Assembly: GCA_009911715.1 (NCBI GenBank)
Contig: CP047880.1
Location: forward strand, 992,001 to 1,056,000
DNA: 64,000 nt
Source of the DNA: Methanomassiliicoccaceae archaeon DOK
GTDB lineage: Archaea; Thermoplasmatota; Thermoplasmata; Methanomassiliicoccales; Methanomethylophilaceae
Direction: 5' to 3'
Shown here: one piece after another, positions 57,000-64,000 of the stretch
Layout: each line of letters starts with the position of its first letter
Numbering within the stretch: the stretch's first letter is position 1
The notes under the pieces: model-generated
The model's input: the letters and a program-made list of their open reading frames with translations, nothing else
Told to the model about the DNA's origin: nothing
Database searches by the model: none
Program-made: the position numbers and the translations under genes

Positions 57000-57167
57000 G
57001 ATGGGGGAAGTGAGGCGAGCAGGCAATTGATTCCTGACGCCGGCCAGTCCGGATATTCAAATTGAGGTGCACGGCTCTTCGTAGATTGGTGCAAACAGGG
57101 AACTGGACTTACTAGCTACCCGCCCCATGAAGGGATTTTGGAAAGGGGTTTTAAGCCTTGCGGGGAC

Positions 57168-59414
57168 TCAGTCGCACTTCGTCCAGCCGCAGGACTTGCA
57201 GATGTTGCATCCGCCCTGGAACTCGAGCTCCGCCCCGCACTTGGGACAGGGGTTCTTGATCTCCCTTGGCTTCTCCTCGGGCTCGTCCTCGGGTATTCCG
57301 TGGATCTGGGCCTGCATCTCCTTGTACATGTCCGTGAGGGCCCATCCGACCGCCATCGGGCAGCAGGAGCCGAGACTCGTGTCCCTCTTGGTGTGGGTCC
57401 TGACCACGTAGGACGGGCAGGAGCCGCAGGACTTGAGCTGGTCCACGATGGCGTCGATGCCGCATCCGGACCTGGCGGCGAGGGAAATCATCCTAGAGAG
57501 ACCGACCATGAAGTTGTTGCAGCCTCCGGTGGATCCCTTGTTGAGATAGGCCTCCATGAGCTCCCCGGTGTCGGGGTCGAAGAACGCGGTGCAGTGCAGG
57601 CTGCCGCAGCCGGTCATGAGCTTCCTCTTCTTGCCGACCACGTTGTCGCCGACCTTCTCAACGATTCCCCTCTTCTCGGGCTTCTCCTCGACCTTGGGCG
57701 CGGGAGCCGCCTCCTTGGACTTCTCCATCTCCTTCGTGGAGAGGATGCCGAGGCGCTTGCATCCGTCGCGGAACACCGTGACGCCCTTGCATCCCGACTC
57801 CCATGCGTACATGTAGATGTTGTAGACATCCGACTCGGGGAACTCCTCGGGGAGGTTCACCGTGGAGCTGATGGAGGCGTCGATGTGCCTCTGCCAAGTG
57901 GACTGCATGTCGATCCTCTGCCTGTAGTCCAGGTTCTGTGCGGTCACGAAGAAGTCCGGCAGGTCCTTCTCGTCCTTGATGTCCGGATGGGCGTCCATGT
58001 AGGCCTGGACGATGGGCGTGTAGACCTTGTAGAAGTCGTCGTGGTCCGAGAGCGAGGTGGTCCTCCTCTCGTAGGAGATGGCGAAGATGGGCTCTATGCC
58101 TCCCGAGATGCCGATCATGGTGGACAGAGTCCCCGTGGGCGCGATTGTGAGCAGCTGGGAGTTCCTCAGACCGTACTGGAGGACGAGCTCCCTGGTGGCC
58201 TCGGAGGCGTTCTCCTTGAAGAACGGGGAGTCCACAATCTGCTGGGGGACGCACTTGGGGAACATTCCCTGCTCCTTCGCCATGATGGCGGACTCGTTCA
58301 GGGCCGTGTCCATCATGAGCTTCCCGAGCTTGTCGCAGAAGTCGACGGACTCGGGTGTGCCGTACTTGTACCCGAGCATGATGAGCATGTCCGCCAGGCC
58401 CATGATGCCCAGGCCGATCTGCCTCCAGTTGCGGACCGACTCCTTCTGCTCCTCGAGCGGGTGCAGGGGGAGACCCTCGTCCAGGACGTCGTTGAGACCG
58501 CGCACGCAGATCCTGACAGCCTCGATGAACTCCATGACCTGGAACCTCCCCTCCTTGACGAAGGCGGCCAGGTTGATGCTTCCGAGAAGACAGCTGCCTC
58601 CCGCGGGGAGTGGCTCCTCGGCACAGGGGTTTGTCCCGGCGTAGGTGTAGTCGGGGAACTCGCTCAGCAGGTTCCACGATGAGATCCTGTCCCAGTAGAG
58701 ACAGCCGGGCTCGCCGTAGTCCCAGTTGGCATGGCAGAGCTTCTCGAAGAACTCCGCCGCGTTCAGGTCCTTCCTGATCTTCTGGTTGCTCTCGGGACGG
58801 TCGAACTTCTGCGTGAACGGCTTCCTGTCCCTGACACACTCCATGAACTCGTCGGAGACCCTGATGGACATGTTCGCCTTGGTGACCCTCTCAAGGTCAG
58901 TCTTGACGGACATGAACTCCTCCAGGTCGGGATGATCGCAGGACATGGTGAGCATCAGGGCGCCGCGACGGCCGTGCTGACCGATCAGGCCTGTGACCAT
59001 GGAGAAGAGATCTGTGAAGGAGACGGCGCCAGATGTCTCGGAGGCCGTGTTGTTGATCTTGGCTCCCCTGGGGGCGAGCTTCGAGATGTCGATTCCCGCT
59101 CCCCCTCCGTAGCTGAAGGTGCGGGCTAGCCTGCCGGCGGTCTCGAAGATGGACTCGATGGAGTCCTCGGGCGGCGTGAGGACGTAGCAGTTGGAGTATG
59201 TCACCTTGAGGCCGCTCTTGTAGAGTCCCCTGTTCGCCAGGATCCTGCCGCCGAAGAGGAACTTCTTCTCGGCTATCATCCTGCGGATGTCGGCGTTGCC
59301 GTTGCTGATGCGGTCAAGCCACTGGTCGAAGGTCTCGTTGTCATGACAGTACTTCTTGTTCCATATGTCGATGCCGAGCTGGTTGTCAGCACCGAGCCAC
59401 TCCTCTACGTTCAC
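57168..59414 (-). CDS. nrdJ: Adenosylcobalamin-dependent ribonucleotide reductase (class II)
   Basis: 748 residues, GTG start at 59414. KFLFGGRILANRG, SNCYVLTPPEDS and FSYGGGAGIDISKLAPRG open the ten-strand barrel; NPCAEEPLPAGGSCLLGS holds the radical-site Asn-Cys-Glu triad. A TSCPD-like domain (MTGCGSLHCTAFFD, GGCNNFMVGLSRMI) and a zinc ribbon (CPKCG, CKSCG) end the protein. It reduces ribonucleotides for DNA synthesis and needs vitamin B12. No intein or cone domain is seen. Confidence 0.94.
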   Translation of the reverse strand: MNVEEWLGADNQLGIDIWNKKYCHDNETFDQWLDRISNGNADIRRMIAEKKFLFGGRILANRGLYKSGLKVTYSNCYVLTPPEDSIESIFETAGRLARTFSYGGGAGIDISKLAPRGAKINNTASETSGAVSFTDLFSMVTGLIGQHGRRGALMLTMSCDHPDLEEFMSVKTDLERVTKANMSIRVSDEFMECVRDRKPFTQKFDRPESNQKIRKDLNAAEFFEKLCHANWDYGEPGCLYWDRISSWNLLSEFPDYTYAGTNPCAEEPLPAGGSCLLGSINLAAFVKEGRFQVMEFIEAVRICVRGLNDVLDEGLPLHPLEEQKESVRNWRQIGLGIMGLADMLIMLGYKYGTPESVDFCDKLGKLMMDTALNESAIMAKEQGMFPKCVPQQIVDSPFFKENASEATRELVLQYGLRNSQLLTIAPTGTLSTMIGISGGIEPIFAISYERRTTSLSDHDDFYKVYTPIVQAYMDAHPDIKDEKDLPDFFVTAQNLDYRQRIDMQSTWQRHIDASISSTVNLPEEFPESDVYNIYMYAWESGCKGVTVFRDGCKRLGILSTKEMEKSKEAAPAPKVEEKPEKRGIVEKVGDNVVGKKRKLMTGCGSLHCTAFFDPDTGELMEAYLNKGSTGGCNNFMVGLSRMISLAARSGCGIDAIVDQLKSCGSCPSYVVRTHTKRDTSLGSCCPMAVGWALTDMYKEMQAQIHGIPEDEPEEKPREIKNPCPKCGAELEFQGGCNICKSCGWTKCD

Positions 59415-59887
59415 TTTTCATCCCCCGTAATCGTCGTATTCGACTGAGCTCCCCCTCCATCCCGTCAGGGTATTTTATGCTCTCTGTCATAAGAATGATT
59501 TTTACATAGGTGTATACATCCAACTAGTGATTTCACCTTGTTATGAATGTATTTTTATTGTCATTTTGAGGTCTTTGATAATAAAATTGTGGTGTATCGA
59601 ACGATTTCAGCCCGATTTTGAGCAAAATATGAACATATGTAATCATAATGAATATACAGTTAGATTATACATCCAATAACATAATTGATAACATTCTGAC
59701 ACAGAGCGGCATCCCTACAACGGACTGGCACATTCTGATCCTATCTTCATCAGAGGCCTTTCGCTCCTCTCCATAAGGCATCGCTTCAACAGGGGTTCTC
59801 CGTTATATTGTATTTTTTTATACATCAGTAAACAGTAATAGTCATTAAATACCATTTTAATGATGTAGTAGCATAAGAGGCGAATCA
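59415..59887. promoter_or_regulatory. AT-rich divergent spacer between nrdJ and trpE
   Basis: 473 bp, the most A/T-rich stretch of the window. GCATAAAATACC on the minus strand (59471-59481) suits nrdJ. CATTAAATACC at 59843-59853 lies about 40 nt before the trpE ATG. TATACATC occurs three times (59513, 59666, 59819), the first two extended to TATACATCCAA, and may bind a regulator. The GC-richer island 59700-59800 has no supported gene. Confidence 0.45.
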
Positions 59888-61351
59888 ATGTACAGCCCAA
59901 CGAACGAAGAGACGGAGAGATTCTCCGCTGAGGGATACGGCGCGATACCCGTGTCCCGCACCGTGCTGGCGGACATCAGGACCCCGATCGAGGTTCTGAG
60001 AACGCTCATGGGGGTGGACAGCCACTGCTACATCCTGGAGAGCGTGGAGAACAGACAGCGCTGGGGAAGGTACACGTTCCTGGGCTTCGACCCCATTCTT
60101 GACATAGTATGCTCCGACGGGAGGACGGAGATCAGGGAGAACGGGGACACGAAAGTGCACGAGGGCGACCCGACGGAAGTCATCAGGGAAGTCGTCTCCA
60201 GATTCAGGAGCCCGAGGATCGAGGGCATGCCACCGTTTACCGGAGGACTCGTCGGATACTTCTCCTACGACTACATCAAGTACGCCGAACCTTCGCTCAG
60301 AATCGACGCCAGGGACGACGAGGGATTCGAGGACGCCGACCTGATGCTGTTCGACAAGGTGATAGCCTTCGACAACTTCAGACAGACCATCACGGTCATA
60401 GTGAACATGATTCCCGGCCTGAGGGGGTACGATGAGGCCTGCGGACTCATAGACAGAATAATCGACCTGATCAGAGAGGGCAGGATCGGCGAGCATCAGC
60501 CGTTGAAACTGGGTTCAGACTTCGTCCCGATGCATTCTGAGGAGCGCTACTGCGAGATGGTGGACGCCGCCAAGAAGCGCATAAAGGAGGGGGACATCTT
60601 CCAGGTCGTGCTCTCCAACCGCCTGGAGGCGGAGATGGAGGGCAGCCTCCTGGACGTTTACAGGGTCCTCAGGACCACCAACCCCTCCCCCTACATGTTC
60701 TACTTCTCCGGCAGCGACATCGAGGTCGCAGGAGCGTCCCCCGAGACGCTTGTCAAACTCAAGGGCGGGGTGCTCCACACCTTCCCGCTGGCGGGGACTA
60801 GACCCCGCGGCCGCACCGACGAGGAGGACCGGAGGCTCGAGAGGGAGCTTCTCTCCGACGAGAAGGAGCTGGCCGAGCACAACATGCTCGTGGATCTGGG
60901 GAGGAACGACATCGGGAAGGTGTCGGAGTTCGGATCGGTGAAGGTCGAGAAGTACATGGAGATCGAGAGGTTCTCCCACGTGATGCACATAGGCTCCACC
61001 GTCAAGGGGGAGATCCGCAGCGACATGGACGCCCTGGACGCGATCGAGGCCGTCCTCCCCGCAGGGACGCTCTCGGGCGCCCCGAAGCTCATGGCCTGCA
61101 GCATCATCGACGAGCTGGAGGACTGCAAGCGCGGGATATACGGCGGGGCCATCGGATACATCGACCTGACCGGGAACATGGACGTCTGCATCGGCATCAG
61201 GATCGCGTACAGGAAGAACGGCAAGGTCTTCGTCAGATCGGGCGCCGGGATCGTGGCGGACAGCGTCCCCGAGAACGAGTACCGCGAGTGCATGAACAAG
61301 GCCAGGGCGGTTGTCGAGGCCGTCCGCACAGCTGCGGGGGGATTGGAATGA
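59888..61351 (+). CDS. trpE: Anthranilate synthase component I
   Basis: 487 residues. The N-terminal domain has the ILESVENRQRWGRYTFLGFD stretch where tryptophan binds in the family (LLES-like). Catalytic domain: IKEGDIFQVVLSNRLE, AGTRPRGRTDEEDRRLEREL, AEHNMLVDLGRNDIGKV, PAGTLSGAPKLMA and GAIGYIDLTGNMDVCI. Converts chorismate to anthranilate with TrpG. AGAGG at 59876-59880 is the ribosome-binding site. First gene of a coupled operon. Confidence 0.95.
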   Translation: MYSPTNEETERFSAEGYGAIPVSRTVLADIRTPIEVLRTLMGVDSHCYILESVENRQRWGRYTFLGFDPILDIVCSDGRTEIRENGDTKVHEGDPTEVIREVVSRFRSPRIEGMPPFTGGLVGYFSYDYIKYAEPSLRIDARDDEGFEDADLMLFDKVIAFDNFRQTITVIVNMIPGLRGYDEACGLIDRIIDLIREGRIGEHQPLKLGSDFVPMHSEERYCEMVDAAKKRIKEGDIFQVVLSNRLEAEMEGSLLDVYRVLRTTNPSPYMFYFSGSDIEVAGASPETLVKLKGGVLHTFPLAGTRPRGRTDEEDRRLERELLSDEKELAEHNMLVDLGRNDIGKVSEFGSVKVEKYMEIERFSHVMHIGSTVKGEIRSDMDALDAIEAVLPAGTLSGAPKLMACSIIDELEDCKRGIYGGAIGYIDLTGNMDVCIGIRIAYRKNGKVFVRSGAGIVADSVPENEYRECMNKARAVVEAVRTAAGGLE

Positions 61352-61923
61352 CCACCGTCATCGTAGATAACTACGACAGCTTCTCCTACAACCTGTACCA
61401 GGCCATAGGGGCCATCGACCCAGACGTGACCGTCGTGAGGAACGACGAAGTCACCGTCGGGGAGCTGGCGTCCATGGGCGCAGACAGGATAGTCCTGTCC
61501 CCGGGGCCCGGGAGGCCTGAGGACGCGGGGATCTGCGTGGAGGCCGTCAGGGAGCTCCGCGGCACGGTGCCCATCCTCGGCGTGTGCCTTGGCCACCAGG
61601 CCATATGCGTCGCCTACGGCGCCACCGTCACCTACGCCCCGAGGCTGATGCACGGGAAGAGCTCGGAGATAACCGCGGACATCAGTTCCCCGCTGTTCGA
61701 GGGAATCGGAGATCGCACCACGGTAGGCAGGTACCATTCGCTGGCGGTGGACCGCGACACCCTGCCGTCCGGACTGAAGGTCACCTCCGAGACCGACGAG
61801 GGCGACGTGATGTCCGTGGAGGACCCCGCAAGGAAGGTGTTCGGGGTGCAGTTCCACCCCGAGTCCATCCTGACACCAGAGGGGCCCAGGATGATCGCCA
61901 ACTTCATGGGGGTGAGGATGTGA
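61348..61923 (+). CDS. trpG: Anthranilate synthase component II (glutamine amidotransferase)
   Basis: 191 residues. VDNYDSFSYNLYQ at the start, LSPGPGRPEDAG oxyanion loop, catalytic Cys in GVCLGHQAI, and His/Glu in VQFHPESILTPEG. Supplies ammonia from glutamine to TrpE. ATGA overlap with trpE and GTGA overlap with trpD. Confidence 0.95.
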   Translation: MTTVIVDNYDSFSYNLYQAIGAIDPDVTVVRNDEVTVGELASMGADRIVLSPGPGRPEDAGICVEAVRELRGTVPILGVCLGHQAICVAYGATVTYAPRLMHGKSSEITADISSPLFEGIGDRTTVGRYHSLAVDRDTLPSGLKVTSETDEGDVMSVEDPARKVFGVQFHPESILTPEGPRMIANFMGVRM

Positions 61924-62981
61924 CCGTCGTTACTGACGCGCTTCTGAAGCTGTCCAGGAGGGAGGACCTGACATTCGACGAGGCCAGAGGCGTGATGGAC
62001 TGCATCATGAGCGGGGAGTGCACGCCGACCCTGATCTCATCGTACCTCACGGCTCTGACCGTGAAAGGGGAGACCGTGGACGAGATCGCAGCTTCTGCGA
62101 CCGAGATGAGGGCCCACGGACTGAAGCTCCCCGGCGACCACTCCGACGCGCTGGAGATCGTGGGCACCGGAGGGGACCGCTCGGGATCGTTCAACATCTC
62201 CACCACATCCGCGTTCGTCGTGGCCTCCTGCGGGGTCCCCGTTGCCAAGCACGGGAACAGGGCCGCGAGCAGCAGATGCGGAGCAGCCGACGTCCTCGAG
62301 GCGCTGGGGGCTGTCATCGACATGCCCCCGGAGAGGACCCAGGCCATCCTCCAGGAGTGCGGGTTCGGCTTCATGTTCGCCCAGAGGTACCACACCTCCA
62401 TGAAATACGTCGCCCCGATAAGGAAGGAGCTGGGGTTCAGGACCGTGTTCAACATCCTGGGGCCGCTCACGAACCCCGCGGCGGCCGGGAGCCAGCTGTC
62501 GGGCGTATACTCCAAGGCCATGATCACGCCGATGGCGAGGGTGCTCTCGAAGCTTGGGGTGAGGAACGCCATGGTGGTGTACGGCGTCGACGGCCTGGAC
62601 GAGATCTCCGTGTCGGACATCACGCTGTGCACGGAGGTGAGGGACGGCAGGCTGCAGGACTACGTCATATCCCCGGAGGACTTCGGCATCAAGAGGCACC
62701 CCCATGACGACCTGCTCGGCGGCGGGCCCGTGGAGAACGCCGCGATCACACGCGCCGTGCTCTCTGGACAGAAGGGTGCGAAGAGGGACGCCGTCCTCCT
62801 CAACGCCGGAGCCGGACTCTACACCGTCGGTAGGACCAAGTCGATAGACGACGGGATGGAGATGGCCGCCCAGGCGATAGACTCCGGGAAGGCCCTGGAG
62901 ACTCTGGACAGGTACGTCGCGCTCACGGGGGCGATGCGATGTCGACCATACTTGACAGCATCGTCGCGGACACCCGCCTGA
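61920..62981 (+). CDS. trpD: Anthranilate phosphoribosyltransferase
   Basis: 353 residues, GTG start overlapping the trpG stop. GTGGDRSGSFNISTTSAFV (phosphoribosyl-pyrophosphate site), KHGNRAASSRCGAADVLEAL, GPLTNPA and YGVDGLDEIS are the family motifs. Transfers phosphoribose to anthranilate. The last 14 codons overlap trpC by 43 nt and look unconserved. Confidence 0.94.
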   Translation: MTVVTDALLKLSRREDLTFDEARGVMDCIMSGECTPTLISSYLTALTVKGETVDEIAASATEMRAHGLKLPGDHSDALEIVGTGGDRSGSFNISTTSAFVVASCGVPVAKHGNRAASSRCGAADVLEALGAVIDMPPERTQAILQECGFGFMFAQRYHTSMKYVAPIRKELGFRTVFNILGPLTNPAAAGSQLSGVYSKAMITPMARVLSKLGVRNAMVVYGVDGLDEISVSDITLCTEVRDGRLQDYVISPEDFGIKRHPHDDLLGGGPVENAAITRAVLSGQKGAKRDAVLLNAGAGLYTVGRTKSIDDGMEMAAQAIDSGKALETLDRYVALTGAMRCRPYLTASSRTPA

Positions 62982-63721
62982 GGGTGAACTTCGAACGCAC
63001 CGTCAGACCCATCGACGAGGTGATGGAGGGGAGCCGCATCCGCCCCAGGCGCACCGGGTTCCCATTCGAGAGGGCGCTGGCGTCCGAGGGCATGTCGCTG
63101 ATCTGCGAGGTCAAGAAGGCCTCCCCCTCGAAGGGCGTCATCAGCGAGGACTTCCCGTACATGGACATCGCCAGGGAGTACGCCTCGGCGGGAGCCTCGG
63201 CGATATCCGTCCTAACCGAACCGAGGTACTTCCGCGGAGAGGACAGGTTCCTGGAGGAGATAGCGGACTCGGTCGACACGCCGGTGCTCAGGAAGGACTT
63301 CGTGATCGACGAGTACCAGGTCTACCGCGCCAGGGAGATCGGGGCATCCGCCGTCCTGCTGATAGCCTCGATCCTTAACGACACACAGCTGGCCGACTAC
63401 CGCGAACTGGCCGAGTCGCTGGGGATGTCTGCCCTGGTTGAGACGCACAACGGGGACGAGGTGGAGAGGGCCGTCTCCAGCGGCGCCGGGATCATAGGGG
63501 TCAACAACCGCGACCTGGCCACGTTCAACGTCGACCTGGGCAACAGCCTGCGCCTCAGGAAGAGGATCCCCGAGGGGATCGTCTGTGTCTCAGAGAGCGG
63601 GATATCCGGCGCCGAGGACGTACGTCTGCTCCGCGACGCTGGATTCGACGCTGTGCTTGTCGGAGAGGCGTTCATGCGCAGCCCGGACAGGAGGGCGCTC
63701 ATGGAGGCCATGAGGTCATGA
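62939..63721 (+). CDS. trpC: Indole-3-glycerol phosphate synthase
   Basis: 260 residues. ICEVKKASPSKGVISEDF, SAISVLTEPRYFRGE, PVLRKDFVIDEYQV, ALVETHNGDE, IIGVNNRDLATFNVDL and VSESGISGAEDV are the TIM-barrel active-site segments, with catalytic Lys and Glu in place. Makes indole-glycerol phosphate. Coupled to trpF by ATGA. Confidence 0.95.
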   Translation: MSTILDSIVADTRLRVNFERTVRPIDEVMEGSRIRPRRTGFPFERALASEGMSLICEVKKASPSKGVISEDFPYMDIAREYASAGASAISVLTEPRYFRGEDRFLEEIADSVDTPVLRKDFVIDEYQVYRAREIGASAVLLIASILNDTQLADYRELAESLGMSALVETHNGDEVERAVSSGAGIIGVNNRDLATFNVDLGNSLRLRKRIPEGIVCVSESGISGAEDVRLLRDAGFDAVLVGEAFMRSPDRRALMEAMRS

Positions 63722-64000
63722 CGCTGGTCAAGATCTGCGGACTGACCCGCCCCCGGGACATCGAGGCCGTCAACGCCCTGATGCCCGACATGGCAGGATT
63801 CGTGTTCTACAGACCGAGCCGCAGGTGCGTGACGAGAGAGACCGCCCGGGAGCTGGGCTCCATGCTCGCCCCATGCATAGTCAAGGTGGGTGTATTCGTG
63901 GACGAGGACCCGCTGGTGATAGCCGATCTCGTCGGATCCGGTGTCATCGACGCGGTTCAGCTCCATGGAGTGGAGGACAGCGCGTACATCCACGGGCTCA
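63718..64000 (+). CDS. trpF: Phosphoribosylanthranilate isomerase, N-terminal part
   Basis: First 94 codons only; the window ends inside the gene. KICGLTRPRDIEAVN (catalytic Cys), GFVFYRPSRRCV, KVGVFVDEDP and VQLHGVED are the family motifs. Follows trpE-G-D-C in the pathway operon; trpB and trpA may lie beyond the window. Confidence 0.92.
   Translation, partial: MTLVKICGLTRPRDIEAVNALMPDMAGFVFYRPSRRCVTRETARELGSMLAPCIVKVGVFVDEDPLVIADLVGSGVIDAVQLHGVEDSAYIHGL

Noticed and set aside
57000-57167. Structured RNA or tRNA between the methyltransferase and nrdJ
   Set aside because: No acceptor/T-arm pattern or clear hairpin series was found in this 168-bp convergent spacer.
59715-59900. Minus-strand 61-codon frame before trpE
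   Set aside because: It crosses the trpE promoter and start, is low-complexity in its A/T-rich part and has no family features.

Overview
The window looks like a euryarchaeal chromosome of the Thermoplasmatota, most probably a Methanomassiliicoccales methanogen, carrying a complete integrated head-tail virus of about 39 kb. The archaeal assignment rests on TATA-box promoters close to start codons (several probably leaderless), an archaeal-type phosphoglycerate mutase, a SelB-like factor with a degenerate G domain, an archaeal pilus ATPase/TadC pair, and GC-rich DNA rich in Listeria-Bacteroides-repeat surface proteins. The order-level call is inference; there is no rRNA, tRNA or mcr gene in the window.

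Host left flank (1-7626): the 3' end of a homocitrate/isopropylmalate synthase family gene, a small winged-helix regulator, a phenylacetate-CoA ligase-like enzyme, two tandem paralogous membrane-anchored proteins, then a minus-strand operon of a second phenylacetate-CoA ligase, a double-ACT protein and the SelB-like factor, and a methyltransferase.

Provirus (7627-46867): it is bounded by a 21-bp direct repeat lying in the first codons of a host zinc-ribbon membrane-protein gene. The viral right end carries a TATA box and start codon that rebuild the 5' end of that host gene. The left 10 kb is one plus-strand early operon of about 35 tiny genes, nearly all joined by 4-bp ATGA/GTGA overlaps: a probable single-strand annealing protein, a probable GINS homologue, winged-helix and ribbon-helix-helix proteins, many CxxC mini-proteins, two Lar-like proteins, and several proteins with PIP-box-like peptides. 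Next come the packaging and head genes (small and large terminase, portal, gp7-like protein, protease, HK97-type capsid), then connector and tail genes with an unusually short tape-measure candidate, and a 1725-residue baseplate/adhesin. A minus-strand two-gene cargo (HsdR-N-like protein and a membrane protein) interrupts the tail genes. It is followed by a collagen-like tail fibre and a diversity-generating retroelement (DGR).

The DGR is the most striking system here. A 740-residue fibre/adhesin ends in a variable repeat (40536-40653). A template repeat (40822-40939) lies downstream, and a reverse transcriptase with the DGR signature IGNYTSQ and YMDD follows. Aligned over 118 bp, the repeats differ at 20 positions, and every difference falls on a template adenine. 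A GC hairpin follows the variable repeat, and no Avd gene is recognisable. The right end of the virus holds a tail-assembly protein, an InlB-repeat surface protein with a four-helix membrane partner, an AbrB-like regulator and a tyrosine integrase.

Host right flank (46868-64000): the restored zinc-ribbon gene, a CxxCxxCC protein, apgM, two pilin-like genes, a U32 peptidase-family protein, a secretion ATPase/TadC operon, a DUF2085 protein, a methyltransferase, a class II ribonucleotide reductase and the trpEGDCF operon, which runs off the window.
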